The position numbers and the translations under genes were made by a program. A DNA stretch of 64,000 bases, from contig NZ_SCIN01000004.1 of assembly GCF_004101245.1 (NCBI RefSeq), positions 186,001 through 250,000 of the forward strand, read 5' to 3'. The notes beneath the pieces were generated by a model. That model was not told the origin of the DNA and made no database searches. It saw nothing but the letters and a program-made list of their open reading frames with translations. Below are positions 1 to 8,378 of this stretch, piece by piece (the stretch's first letter is position 1; every line of letters begins with the position of its first letter). Origin of the DNA: Sphingomonas sp. UV9. Its GTDB lineage: Bacteria > Pseudomonadota > Alphaproteobacteria > Sphingomonadales > Sphingomonadaceae.

Positions 1-115
1 ACTGGCTCTTGCGGATCTCGCGACCGATCGAGCGCATGAGACGCGCTCGCTCGGGCGCTGCCGTGCGCAGCAGCAAATCCCGGCATAGCTGCTCGATCGG
101 CGCGAAGTCGTTCAT
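1..115 (-). CDS. S: P2-like tail completion protein gpS (5' part only)
   Basis: This is the N-terminal 38 codons of a leftward gene that runs off the window. The peptide starts MNDFAPIEQL and continues through a basic stretch (RLMRSIGREIRKSQ) typical of phage virion morphogenesis / tail completion proteins of the P2 gpS family, which help finish the tail shaft. Its ATG overlaps the stop of the R gene (ATGA), so the two are probably translationally coupled, as R and S are neighbours in P2. Only the start is visible; the call rests on the short motif plus position. Confidence 0.7.
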   Translation of the reverse strand, partial: MNDFAPIEQLCRDLLLRTAAPERARLMRSIGREIRKSQ

Positions 116-594
116 CGCGTGACCGTCTCGATCGTGCCGGCGACGTCCTCGATCAGCCCGGCCCATAACTTGGTGCCGGTCGGAACGCCGGCAAACTGAT
201 CGAGCATTACCGGCTCGGGCAAGTGGAAGACCTTCACGCCTTTCGCCTGTTGCTCGACGCGGACCAGTTCCGTCAGGTTGATCGAGATCGTGATGTCGCA
301 CGTCTCGGCATCGAGCAGTTCGGACTCGAACGTAAAGGGCTTGCGGTCCCCCTTCTCGAACAAATCTGGCTGGTTCGCGGCCATCCATGCGAGGATCGGC
401 ACCAGCAGGTTGTCAACGCTGACGGAAAAGTCTTGCACCCACACCGATGCGGTGTAGCTATACTCGAACGACAGCGAGCCGGCGCGCACGGCGACATCGC
501 CCTTATCGACGAATATCTCCATCTTCTCCGGGCTGTTCCTGATTTCGGGAACAGATGCGAGAAGATGCGAGCGCAGGCTGTCTAGTTTCTTCAT
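112..594 (-). CDS. R: P2-like tail completion protein gpR
   Basis: A 160-residue protein with the P2 gpR pattern: MKKLDSLRSHLLASVPEI at the start, then a beta-rich middle that mentions ILAWMAANQPDL. gpR is a tail completion protein acting at the head-proximal end of the tail. I chose ATG 594 because it matches the family N-terminus; a TTG 15 bases upstream is in frame. It sits between the lysis cassette and S, the P2 order, and overlaps S by four bases. Confidence 0.85.
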   Translation of the reverse strand: MKKLDSLRSHLLASVPEIRNSPEKMEIFVDKGDVAVRAGSLSFEYSYTASVWVQDFSVSVDNLLVPILAWMAANQPDLFEKGDRKPFTFESELLDAETCDITISINLTELVRVEQQAKGVKVFHLPEPVMLDQFAGVPTGTKLWAGLIEDVAGTIETVTR

Positions 595-605
595 GGTGGA
601 TCCGT

Positions 606-908
606 TCAACCGTTCGGGGCAGACAGGCGTCGCTTGACTGCGACCTGCTTGATGACGGCACTAACCGTGCCGGCACACGATCCTTCGAGGTAGATATACG
701 CGGCCATGTAGCCCTTGCTGTCGAAGGCGGGGACTTTGTACGGCCGCGTCATCAACGTCACGGTGTACGCCTGGTCGGGGCCGACGCTGCCGGCAATCGT
801 CGCGTGATAGCCATCCTGCGACTCCGAGTTCGTGCTCGGTTGGCCGTGCGCGCTGGCGGACGCCAACAGCGCGGGCAGTGCGAGCAGTGCGATTAGACGG
901 ACTTTCAC
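606..908 (-). CDS. small exported protein of the lysis region, function unknown
   Basis: A 100-residue protein that starts at a GTG preceded by a strong AAAGGAG ribosome site. The first 22 residues (MKVRLIALLALPALLASASA) are a classical Sec signal peptide ending in ASA-HG, so the protein should reach the periplasm. The mature part is about 78 residues with two aromatic beta-like stretches and one cysteine. I do not recognise a family. It lies between the Rz1 lipoprotein and the tail gene R, where P2-like phages often carry accessory genes. Confidence 0.65.
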   Translation of the reverse strand: MKVRLIALLALPALLASASAHGQPSTNSESQDGYHATIAGSVGPDQAYTVTLMTRPYKVPAFDSKGYMAAYIYLEGSCAGTVSAVIKQVAVKRRLSAPNG

Positions 909-919
909 CGAGGCTCCTT

Positions 920-1255
920 TCACTTTGCGTTGGCGGACCGGCAGGTGCCGGGCGCATTCCAGTTGACGAGGCGGTCGCCGCGATCGGCGTTGCCGGCGAA
1001 GGCACGCGCGAGGCGGATGATGCCGGCGCGGATGGCGGTCGGGATCTGCGCGATCAGCGCGGGATCCTCGGGAAGCCCGGCGGGGCGATCTGCGCACTGC
1101 AGCAGATCGGCAGGCGGCTTGGCCTTCACCGTGACGACGATCGGCGCTGAGACCACCGCGGGCGGGGCCTCAGCGTGCCGGGTGCAGGCCGGCAACGCCG
1201 TTAACAGCGCGAAACCACTCGCTATCGACAATGTTCGTCCGTTCAGCTTTCGCAT
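920..1255 (-). CDS. Rz1-like outer-membrane spanin lipoprotein
   Basis: A 111-residue lipoprotein whose signal peptide ends in a lipobox, ALPAC, placing the lipidated cysteine at residue 24. A CADRPAGLPEDPA segment after a proline-containing stretch resembles small Rz1 proteins. Its first 86 bases are embedded in another frame at the 3' end of the inner-membrane spanin gene, the classical overlapping Rz/Rz1 layout. The expected role is the outer-membrane half of the spanin complex that fuses the two membranes at lysis. Confidence 0.75.
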   Translation of the reverse strand: MRKLNGRTLSIASGFALLTALPACTRHAEAPPAVVSAPIVVTVKAKPPADLLQCADRPAGLPEDPALIAQIPTAIRAGIIRLARAFAGNADRGDRLVNWNAPGTCRSANAK

Positions 1256-1634
1256 CTGCCATCTCCATTCGTTGTGCGGCCGAGCTTGCTGCCTCGGCAG
1301 CAGCGCGCGCGGCGCGGGTGTCTTCGTTCTGTTGAGCGTCGTGGTCGGCCATCGCCTTCGCGAGCGTCGCCGCGGCGAGCTGGTCGCTATCGCCCTTGAA
1401 TTTGACGAGGCCGGCGACCGTCTGCGCGCAGCGGATGCCGCGCGCGGTGGTGCCGATCGCGGCGAAGTCGGCGCCCGAGCCAGCGCAGATCAGCTCCGCG
1501 CGGTGCCGTAGATCGTCGCGATCGGCGCTGACCTGCCGGTACTGAACGTACAGCCATGCGCCGACCGCCGCGACGGCGAGCAGGACAAGGAAAAACGCTT
1601 CGGCTTTCACCTTAATGAAGAAGGCGCGGATCAT
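1170..1634 (-). CDS. Rz-like inner-membrane spanin
   Basis: A 154-residue protein with a single N-terminal transmembrane helix (about residues 13-31, FFLVLLAVAAVGAWLYV), then a periplasmic domain with an alanine-rich helical stretch (residues 85-130) that could form the spanin coiled coil. The start ATG 1634 overlaps the lysozyme stop (ATGA). The 3' end overlaps the Rz1 lipoprotein gene. I infer that it pairs with Rz1 in the last step of lysis. Confidence 0.75.
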   Translation of the reverse strand: MIRAFFIKVKAEAFFLVLLAVAAVGAWLYVQYRQVSADRDDLRHRAELICAGSGADFAAIGTTARGIRCAQTVAGLVKFKGDSDQLAAATLAKAMADHDAQQNEDTRAARAAAEAASSAAQRMEMADAKAERTNIVDSEWFRAVNGVAGLHPAR

Positions 1635-2146
1635 CGCGGCAGCTCCTTCAGGCAAAGGTCGCGCTCGGCACGACGTCGGCGATCGAGGCCGCGCACGACC
1701 TGGCCACCGGCCTTGTTCCACATCAGGAAAGCATCGCAGGCGCCGCGCCAGTTGCTGGCATTGAAGCGCCGCGCGACGGTGGAACCGCAGTAGCCACCGG
1801 TCCCGATATTGTAGGCGAGGCTGATAGCGGCCGCGAGCTGGTTGGGATGGGTGCGCAGGATCGGCGTGCAGGCGAGGACCGGTTCGGCGTGGCGAATGAG
1901 CGCCGCTTCCTCGCGCAGCTCGCAGCCGGCGACCGTCTCGACCATGCCGGGCTTCACGCCGAGCGTTTCGCCGCCACAGATCGTCCAGACCTTGACGATG
2001 TCCTGGTAGGCGACGAGCCGTGGCGTGCCGCCCGACTCCCATCCGGAGACGAACGGCGTGACGATCAGCGCTGCGGCCGCGCCAATCACGCCGATAAGCG
2101 TTTTGAGCTTTACCGGCTGCGACGTTCCACTGTTGTGGCCAGGCAT
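1631..2146 (-). CDS. GH24 phage lysozyme (endolysin) with N-terminal membrane anchor
   Basis: A 171-residue T4-type muramidase that cuts the glycan strands of peptidoglycan. The catalytic arrangement Glu37, Asp49 (AYQD) and Thr55 (VWTICGG) fits glycoside hydrolase family 24. A hydrophobic helix at residues 15-33 (LIGVIGAAAALIVTPFVSG) precedes the catalytic Glu, as in SAR-type endolysins that reach the periplasm without full holin permeation. The start is ATG 2146 with AAAGGA upstream, and it overlaps the holin stop (TAATG). Confidence 0.9.
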   Translation of the reverse strand: MPGHNSGTSQPVKLKTLIGVIGAAAALIVTPFVSGWESGGTPRLVAYQDIVKVWTICGGETLGVKPGMVETVAGCELREEAALIRHAEPVLACTPILRTHPNQLAAAISLAYNIGTGGYCGSTVARRFNASNWRGACDAFLMWNKAGGQVVRGLDRRRRAERDLCLKELPR

Positions 2147-2499
2147 TACTTGGGGTCCTTTCGCGGAATGAGCGCGAGCAGGCGCTCGCTGAGTTTGCCG
2201 GGGAGTTCGGCGAGGACCGCAGCGCAGCCGGCGATGAAGCCGGGTGCGCCTTTGAAGGCGACCATCGCGACGAGAAAGCCGATCGCCTGCGAGACGAACG
2301 GGTGCAGTCCGAACAGCGCGTTGGTGGCGTTGGTGACGAAGTAGCTGACGACGATGCCGACCCAGACCTGGGCGAAGCGCTGGCCCCAGGTAAGCCCGGT
2401 CTCGACTAGGAGGCTGACGACGGAGCCGAGTCCAGCGGGGACCAGGCTGACGGCGAACGCCCATAGCCACGCTCCAAATTCGTGGAGTAGATCCTTCAT
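2146..2499 (-). CDS. phage holin-like membrane protein
   Basis: A 117-residue protein starting MKDLLHEFGAWLWAF with three hydrophobic segments (roughly residues 12-33, 42-62 and 70-98) and a charged C-terminus (KLSERLLALIPRKDPK). It lies directly upstream of the lysozyme and shares TAATG with it. The topology and position fit a class I holin that controls lysis timing. The exact holin family is not identified. Confidence 0.75.
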   Translation of the reverse strand: MKDLLHEFGAWLWAFAVSLVPAGLGSVVSLLVETGLTWGQRFAQVWVGIVVSYFVTNATNALFGLHPFVSQAIGFLVAMVAFKGAPGFIAGCAAVLAELPGKLSERLLALIPRKDPK

Positions 2500-2503
2500 A
2501 CGG

Positions 2504-2731
2504 TCAGTCCCACAGGTTGAGGACATCGGTGCGGACGGCGGTGGCCGGTGCTGCGATGGCAGGGAGGTTGATCGGCTGACCCTTCGGGAGGATCGGTCCG
2601 AGGCTGGCGATGCCGGGATTGGCGGCAAGGACGGTTTGCAGATCCGCGGGGCCGAGGTTGCGCTCGCGCCAGATCAGCGCGTCCAGCGTGTCGCCGTCGC
2701 GCGCGCGAACCATTTCGAATGGTGCGGTCAT
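2504..2731 (-). CDS. X: P2-like tail protein gpX (LysM-like)
   Basis: A 75-residue basic-acidic protein matching P2 tail protein X: an N-terminal VRARDGDTLDALIWRE segment, then LQTVLAANPGIA and LPKGQPINLP, the LysM-like fold of tail-hub proteins. Its ATG (2731) overlaps the stop of the L gene upstream (ATGA). The L-X-holin-lysozyme order is the P2 late operon order. Confidence 0.88.
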   Translation of the reverse strand: MTAPFEMVRARDGDTLDALIWRERNLGPADLQTVLAANPGIASLGPILPKGQPINLPAIAAPATAVRTDVLNLWD

Positions 2732-3219
2732 ATCAATTCGACCGCCGTGCGCGTGACGCCGAGCATATCGCGGATCGCGTGAATTGAATCGCGTCGCAGT
2801 TCCGTGACGCTGGGTTCGAGATCCTCGACCTTGCGTTGTCCGGCGCTGGTCAGGTCGACGTCGCGATAGCGCTCGACGACTTCGGCCTTGGCCGCAGTGA
2901 ACACCGCCCGATGGTACAGCAGGACGAGCGTATTGGTGCCGTCGATCGTCGAGATGGAGCCGTCCGACAACCGAACGTCGGCGAGCGTCTTCAAGCCGGC
3001 TGCACGGTGACCGCGGGACCATGCAGCGAGATCGCGATACACCGCCAGCATCGCAGCGATCAGCGCCTCGCGCGCTCGTTCTGTCGTAACGGCATCGCGA
3101 ATACGGTGTTGCGCGCGGAACATCGCGGGATCGACGTCGGGGAAAAAGCCGTCGTTGACGATTATCGCCGGGGGCAGCGTATCCTCATCGGGCAGGACGG
3201 TTGCGATCAGACCGGTCAC
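2728..3219 (-). CDS. L: P2-like head completion/stabilisation protein gpL
   Basis: A 163-residue protein with the gpL pattern: DPAMFRAQHRIRDAVTTER near residue 30-50, a long helical middle, and VEDLEPSVTELRRDSIHAIR near the C-terminus. gpL plugs or stabilises the filled head after packaging. The start is GTG at 3219 inside GTGA, shared with the stop of the small membrane gene upstream, so the start codon is inferred from coupling. Confidence 0.87.
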   Translation of the reverse strand: MTGLIATVLPDEDTLPPAIIVNDGFFPDVDPAMFRAQHRIRDAVTTERAREALIAAMLAVYRDLAAWSRGHRAAGLKTLADVRLSDGSISTIDGTNTLVLLYHRAVFTAAKAEVVERYRDVDLTSAGQRKVEDLEPSVTELRRDSIHAIRDMLGVTRTAVELI

Positions 3220-3434
3220 AGCGCAACGCCGATGAGATCGAGTGCCTGAGTGCCGATCAAGGTCCCCAGGACGATCGCGCTGAGCGCGAAGGTCCGCGGC
3301 GAAAGCTCGATGGGACGATCGCCTTTGCGCTCGATCGCAAGCACCACGAGCCCGACGATGGCTAGCGCAATCGCGCCGATCACGGCGATGACGCCGACGA
3401 AGGCTATCAGGGTGCTGGCGAGAAAGCCGGGCAT
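3216..3434 (-). CDS. small two-helix membrane protein between M and L
   Basis: A 72-residue protein made almost entirely of two hydrophobic helices (residues 5-33 and 47-70) separated by a charged loop (IERKGDRPIELSPR). It is coupled to gpL through a GTGA overlap. P2 itself has no gene here, so this is an insertion in the late operon. It could be a second holin or antiholin or an exclusion-type membrane protein. Function is unknown. Confidence 0.6.
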   Translation of the reverse strand: MPGFLASTLIAFVGVIAVIGAIALAIVGLVVLAIERKGDRPIELSPRTFALSAIVLGTLIGTQALDLIGVAL

Positions 3435-3545
3435 TGTCAGTCCTCAAAAGTTCACGGGGGTGGGGATCAGGTCGATCGACGGCCCTGCGGCCCGGAGGCC
3501 TCCCGTCTCGCGTGATCCGTCCCCGAGCGCCGGGGGCGAGCTTGG

Positions 3546-4412
3546 TCAGCCGGCGTTGTCGCCAGCCTGAGATTCGGTGGTGGCGGTCGCATCTGCGGTA
3601 TCGCCGGGGGTGGTTTCAGGATCGCTGGCAGCGTTCTTGATGGCCGCCGCCTTCGCTTTTTCTAGGCCGCGCAGCATCGTCTTCACGCCGACGCGCTCGT
3701 TCTTGTCCTGGGCTCGGGTCAGCACGGCCATGGCGCGCTCGATCGTCGGCACGATCGCGTCGCCGGTTGCCTCACCGGCCGCGCGTACCAGCTCGGCACC
3801 GATCGCCTTGAAGAGCTTGGCCTTGGGTTCGTCATGCATGTCGATGCCGTCCGTCAGCAATTCGACGGCCTCCAGCACGTACAATGGGAATGCTTCGCTT
3901 CGTGCCTGTGCCCGCAGGGCGGCGTCCGCGATCTCTTCCAGGACCAACGTCGCGGCATCGCGCACGAAGTGCTTCGGCATGGGGATCGAAAAGCGAAGGA
4001 CGAAACTCGCCAGCATCAAGCCACGCGTCCAGTCGCCAACGTCGAGGCACCAAACCATGATGCTCGGCAGCACATCGTCGGCGCCGGTCGGCTTCAGTTG
4101 CCGACCCTCGACGCCGCGGCCGGCGTCCAGCAGGCCATCGCACCAGGCCTGATACTCGGGAAGCATCTGGCGCTTGGCGGCGACCTTCAATTCCTTCGAC
4201 TTGATCTGCTTGAGACGTTGCCGATCGTGGCGGAATCGCATGGCAACGGTTGCGGCCCCGCGGGCGGCTGGCGTGTTGCCGGCGGGAACGGGGAGTTGGT
4301 CCGCCGCGGTCGGTGTGGCGACCGCGGCGGTGCGGGTGTGCCCGCCCCCGGATGCAGGAGCAGACGCCGCTTTCATGGCTAGGATTTGTTCCTGGCGTCG
4401 AGCGAAGCTCAT
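3546..4412 (-). CDS. M: P2-like terminase small (endonuclease) subunit gpM
   Basis: A 288-residue homologue of the P2 terminase endonuclease subunit gpM, which cuts cos and feeds DNA to the gpP motor. The recognisable core is residues 75-220 (KRQMLPEYQAWCDGLL and IMVWCLDVGDWTRGLML). N- and C-terminal tails are low-complexity and alanine/threonine-rich. It lies between capsid N and the L cluster, as in P2. Confidence 0.9.
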   Translation of the reverse strand: MSFARRQEQILAMKAASAPASGGGHTRTAAVATPTAADQLPVPAGNTPAARGAATVAMRFRHDRQRLKQIKSKELKVAAKRQMLPEYQAWCDGLLDAGRGVEGRQLKPTGADDVLPSIMVWCLDVGDWTRGLMLASFVLRFSIPMPKHFVRDAATLVLEEIADAALRAQARSEAFPLYVLEAVELLTDGIDMHDEPKAKLFKAIGAELVRAAGEATGDAIVPTIERAMAVLTRAQDKNERVGVKTMLRGLEKAKAAAIKNAASDPETTPGDTADATATTESQAGDNAG

Positions 4413-4463
4413 GGCGTGTCCTGTGGGGGCGGGAACGGGGGAAAGGGTTTAGATGCCCGGCCG

Positions 4464-5531
4464 TCAGGCGGGCTTCTTGCCCATGACGATGTTCTCGATC
4501 AGCGCGGCCTTGCCCATGTCTTCGACGACATAGGCGTGGTTGACGCTCTCATAGTTCTCGATCTGGTCGCGCTTGGCGTTGTCCTCGATCTTGCGCCGCT
4601 CGGTGCCGATCTGTTCGTAGACCGACAGGTTGGCGAGCGTGGTGATGAGGATGGCGCTCTTCGGGAACTTGGGCACGCGGACCGCGGTCAGACCGCCGAT
4701 CTTCTTGTCGGACAGCAGAACGTCGCGCGCGAGCTGCTCGGTCGCCTTGTCGCCGGACGCGTTGACGATTGAGAAATACTTGTCGTTCACCAGCTCGCGG
4801 CCAACGATCGCGACCAGGTCGGTGTCCTCGCGGTAATTCTCGTGCAGCAGCTCGATACCGGCGAACACCAGCGCATCGATGTTGACGAAGTCGACCTCTT
4901 CGCCGACTTCGCCGGCACCGACGTAGATCGCGCCCGGCACCGTCACGACGCCGTTCACGCGGGTTTCCTGCTTCAGGTCACCCCCGGCCGCGTGACGCTC
5001 GGGCGCGTCTTCGCGGATGTGCTGGAGCCAGCCCTTGTTGACGTCCTGGAGCAGAGGGAACGCGACCGGGTCGGTATCCTTGGCGACCTTCACGCCGTTG
5101 AAACCGATCGTGATGATGTCGGTCGCCTTGGCGCTGATGATGGCGTCGCGCAGCAGGGTCTGGAAATTGGGCTGATGCGCCCACGCGTCGAGCGTTTCGT
5201 ACCGAACGAGCGTGTCGAAGTCCGTCTTCTCGCAACGGTAGCGCGTCTCGTCGAGATCGCCGGGATAGCGCGGCTCGCGGTCCTTCACGCGGGTATCGGT
5301 GCGGCTGGCGATCGTGCCCTTGACGCCGACGCCGACCTTGTCGCCTTCCTGCGCGACCACCGGAATGATGTTGATCTTCGACAGGAAGTCGCTCGACCCC
5401 TTCAGCTTGGCGCGGAGGGTCTGCGCTACCGACGGCAGCACCTCGAACGAGCGGCTGGGATCGGCGACGTTATTCAGCTTGCCGATCTGCTGGGTGTAGG
5501 CGTCGTACTTGTTGCGGGTGATGTTGAGCAT
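4464..5531 (-). CDS. N: P2-family major capsid protein gpN
   Basis: A 355-residue HK97-fold capsid precursor of the P2 family. The N-terminus MLNITRNKYDAYTQQIGKLN and the segments VGVKGTIASRTDT and NFQTLLRDAIISAKATDII are characteristic, and the length matches P2 gpN (about 357). The N-terminal 30 or so residues are probably removed by the gpO protease. ACAGGAAG lies upstream of the ATG. Confidence 0.95.
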   Translation of the reverse strand: MLNITRNKYDAYTQQIGKLNNVADPSRSFEVLPSVAQTLRAKLKGSSDFLSKINIIPVVAQEGDKVGVGVKGTIASRTDTRVKDREPRYPGDLDETRYRCEKTDFDTLVRYETLDAWAHQPNFQTLLRDAIISAKATDIITIGFNGVKVAKDTDPVAFPLLQDVNKGWLQHIREDAPERHAAGGDLKQETRVNGVVTVPGAIYVGAGEVGEEVDFVNIDALVFAGIELLHENYREDTDLVAIVGRELVNDKYFSIVNASGDKATEQLARDVLLSDKKIGGLTAVRVPKFPKSAILITTLANLSVYEQIGTERRKIEDNAKRDQIENYESVNHAYVVEDMGKAALIENIVMGKKPA

Positions 5532-5579
5532 TGGGGGCGCTTCCTGTGAGGTCTTTGCGGTCGGGGCGGGGGCTGACGA

Positions 5580-6407
5580 TCAGCAGTCGGTAACGGCGTC
5601 ATCCCCGCCGCCCGACGCGGGCGAGCGTGAGAAACCCTGCTGCTCGGTGTTTTCGAGCTTCGTTTTCAGGGTGGCGAAATCGCGCTGTTGGGCGGTCTGC
5701 GTCGCGATGATCGGGTTGAGCGCCGCGGTCAGAGCGCCACTGAAGGCCGTCTGCATGTCGGTCGCGAACCCGGCCGCGTCGAAGTTATCGTTAGCCGGCT
5801 TGGGCTTCGGTTCATCCTTCGGCTTCTCGGGCTCGGTCGGCTTGAACTTGGCGACAACGGCCGAAAACAGGCGGTCGACTATACTCTCGACCTTTTCCTG
5901 TTCGGCCTGCTTAGCCTCGAATTCGATCGTGACGGCGTCGGTTGCTGAGGCAAATACGGTGCCGGGCGCGCGGTTCGAGAATTGCAGACGCTGCGTACCG
6001 ATCGACGCCGGGGTATCGGTGAACGCCAGCCCGATGATGCCGAATTTGCCGCACCCGGCATAGCTGGGCGTCAGCTCGACCGATGGGAACGGCTTCTGGT
6101 CGGCCTTGGCGAGTGCCACCAGCTGGTCGTTGCCCTCGACGACGGCGTACATCGCACGGCGCTTCTCGACCTTGCCGGCGATCGTGAAATCGTCCGTCTT
6201 GGCTTCCAGCTCGACGACGTCGCCATAGCCATTGAACGGGGGCTCGGGGCTATAGCCCGAAACATGCTCGATGTTGCAGCGTGGGCTGTAGGTGTCGGGT
6301 GCGAAGGTGGCGATGCACTCGTCGATCATCTCGGCAGTGACCTTGCGGCCATCGCTGATGGTTTCACCTTCGACGAAGATGCGAAACGGCTTGCTCTTGG
6401 TGCCCAT
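5580..6407 (-). CDS. O: P2-like capsid scaffold/protease gpO
   Basis: A 275-residue scaffold with an N-terminal serine protease and a C-terminal scaffold tail. From ATG 6407, Asp19 (SDGR) and His48 (NIEHVSG) fall exactly at the positions reported for the P2 gpO triad, and Ser109 (FPSVEL) is close to P2 Ser107. The C-terminal third is charged, proline-rich and predicted helical, as expected for the scaffolding part. An in-frame ATG 39 bases upstream is less likely because it shifts this register. Confidence 0.92.
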   Translation of the reverse strand: MGTKSKPFRIFVEGETISDGRKVTAEMIDECIATFAPDTYSPRCNIEHVSGYSPEPPFNGYGDVVELEAKTDDFTIAGKVEKRRAMYAVVEGNDQLVALAKADQKPFPSVELTPSYAGCGKFGIIGLAFTDTPASIGTQRLQFSNRAPGTVFASATDAVTIEFEAKQAEQEKVESIVDRLFSAVVAKFKPTEPEKPKDEPKPKPANDNFDAAGFATDMQTAFSGALTAALNPIIATQTAQQRDFATLKTKLENTEQQGFSRSPASGGGDDAVTDC

Positions 6408-6502
6408 GGCGGCTGGTCCTCGGTTCGGTCGGTTGCGGCGCGCCAAGCGCCCGTTAGCGAGGTCGAACAGGGACCGAATACGGTGCCTTCCTCAAGCGCA
6501 CG

Positions 6503-6529
6503 CTCTTGTAGAATTGCTTTCTACAAGAG
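6503..6529. promoter_or_regulatory. 27-bp palindrome in the O/P divergent promoter region
   Basis: Perfect 11-bp arms (CTCTTGTAGAA and its complement) flank a 5-bp loop, centred between the leftward O operon and the rightward P-Q operon. The core reads TTGT-N13-ACAA, very close to the TTGT-N12-ACAA site bound by the P2 late activator Ogr/Delta. A single dyad serving both divergent late promoters is an inference. Confidence 0.55.
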
Positions 6530-6575
6530 CGGTGGGGGGCGGCAGGCCCGCAGGCGTGGCTAGGCTGGCGCTGAC

Positions 6576-8378
6576 ATGTCGATCCTTGCCGACCCTCTCA
6601 CCCTGCCCGTCGAAGAACGGATCCGCGCGGCGCGCAGCCTGTACTGGCGCGGGTGGAGCCTGGCGCAGATCAGCTCCGAACTGGACGTCAAATACGACAC
6701 GGTGAAAAGCTGGGCGCGCCGACATAATTGGGACGACGCACCGTCGATCCGCAAGCTGGAGGATTGCCTCGATACGCGCCTGATGGTGCTGATCTGCAAG
6801 GATAAGAAAACCGGCGACAACTATACCGAGTTGGACGCGCTACGTCGCCAGGTCGAGAGCCTGGCTAAGGTACGTCGCTATGAAGCGCCAGGCGGTCATT
6901 CCGGCGATCTGAACGACCGTGTCGCGAACCGCAACGCGGGCGAAAAGAAGAAGGCGAAGAAGAACCACTTCACCGCCGACCAGGCGGCCGAGTTGAAGGC
7001 CATCTTCCTCGACCAGTTGTACGGCTATCAAGAGGCTTGGTTCGAGGCCCTATCGTTTCGAACGCGCATGATACTGAAGTCGCGCCAGATCGGTGCGACC
7101 TACTATTTCGCGTTCGAGGCGCTGATCGACGCGATCGAGACCGGCCGCAACCAGATATTCCTGTCGGCGTCGAAGGCGCAGGCGCACCAGTTCCGCAGCT
7201 ACATCGTCAGCTTTGCCAAGCTGGTCGGCGTCAGCCTTGCCGGCGACCCGATGAATATCACATCGGATTTGCGGCCGGCGGAAGAGGCTGCGGCCGAGCT
7301 ACACTTCCTCGGTACGAACTTTCGCACCGCACAGGGCCGTCACGGTAACTTCTACTTCGACGAATTTTTTTGGGTTCACAGCTTCGAAGAGTTGAACAAG
7401 GTCGCCTCGGGCATGGCGACGCATAAGAAGTGGCGCAAAACCTACTTCTCGACGCCATCGACGATCGCGCACGCGGCATATCCGTACTGGACAGGTGAGC
7501 GACGCAACCGGCGTCGCGCGAAAGCCGAGCGTGTCGAGATCGATGTCAGCCATGCCGCGCTGAAGGATGGCGCGCAGGGACCGGATCGTATCTGGCGGCA
7601 TATCGTGACGATCACGGATGCCGAGGCGGCAGGGTGCGACCTGTTCGACATCGACGAGCTGCGCGACGAATATGCGCCCGACGAGTTCGCCAACCTGTTC
7701 GACTGCGACTTCGTCGACGACAGCCTGTCCGCGTTCCGGTTCAACGACCTGGTCAAATGCGGCTGCGATTCAATGGAGGACTGGACGGACTTCAATCCGG
7801 AGGCCGCGCGCCCGTATGGCGAGCGCCCGGTCTGGGCCGGCTATGATCCGCAGAACAGCGAAAACGGCGACAATGCCTCCCTCTCGATCATGGCACCGCC
7901 GTTGGTCCAGGGCGGCCCGTTTCGGTTGCTGGAACGTCACCCGCTCCGCGGTCTCGATTTCGAACAGCAGGCCACCTTCGTGAAGGGCATGCTGTCGCGG
8001 TACAATTGCACGTTCCTCGGCATCGATGCGTCCGGCGTTGGCGCCGGCGTCTATCAGCTGCTCGCGAAACCCGATGCCGGGATCAAGGGCGTCACAAAGA
8101 TCGAATATTCGCTGGAGGTGAAGGCCATGATGATCATGAAGGCGCAGAACGTCATTTCGCGCGGGCGCATGGCGTTCGATGCCAGCTGGCTCGACGTTGT
8201 CTCGTCCTTCGTATCTATCAAGAAGACGCTGACCACCAGCGGCCGGAACGTCACGTTCAAGGCCGGCCGGGGCGGCGACGACGGCCATGCGGATCTCGCC
8301 TGGTCGATCATGCACATTCTCAACAACGAACCGCTCGACGGCCGCGAAGCGCCCAAGTCGACCATGGAGATCCTGTAA
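6576..8378 (+). CDS. P: P2-like terminase large (ATPase) subunit gpP
   Basis: A 600-residue packaging motor subunit. The N-terminus carries a helix-turn-helix (WSLAQISSELDVKYDTVKSW). A Walker A-like SRQIGATYY lies near residue 170, a Walker B-like YFDEFFW near residue 260, and the RNase H-fold nuclease part starts around WAGYDPQ (about residue 422). It reads away from O, as in P2, and its stop overlaps the Q start (TAATG). Confidence 0.95.
   Translation: MSILADPLTLPVEERIRAARSLYWRGWSLAQISSELDVKYDTVKSWARRHNWDDAPSIRKLEDCLDTRLMVLICKDKKTGDNYTELDALRRQVESLAKVRRYEAPGGHSGDLNDRVANRNAGEKKKAKKNHFTADQAAELKAIFLDQLYGYQEAWFEALSFRTRMILKSRQIGATYYFAFEALIDAIETGRNQIFLSASKAQAHQFRSYIVSFAKLVGVSLAGDPMNITSDLRPAEEAAAELHFLGTNFRTAQGRHGNFYFDEFFWVHSFEELNKVASGMATHKKWRKTYFSTPSTIAHAAYPYWTGERRNRRRAKAERVEIDVSHAALKDGAQGPDRIWRHIVTITDAEAAGCDLFDIDELRDEYAPDEFANLFDCDFVDDSLSAFRFNDLVKCGCDSMEDWTDFNPEAARPYGERPVWAGYDPQNSENGDNASLSIMAPPLVQGGPFRLLERHPLRGLDFEQQATFVKGMLSRYNCTFLGIDASGVGAGVYQLLAKPDAGIKGVTKIEYSLEVKAMMIMKAQNVISRGRMAFDASWLDVVSSFVSIKKTLTTSGRNVTFKAGRGGDDGHADLAWSIMHILNNEPLDGREAPKSTMEIL

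Noticed and set aside
223..585. Long plus-strand frame opposite the gpR gene
   Set aside because: It mirrors the real gpR gene, has no ribosome site or recognisable motif, and exists because the DNA is GC-rich.
4842..5549. 235-codon plus-strand frame opposite the major capsid gene
   Set aside because: Composition is Asp/Val/Arg-rich in the way typical of antisense frames; the capsid homology on the other strand is decisive.
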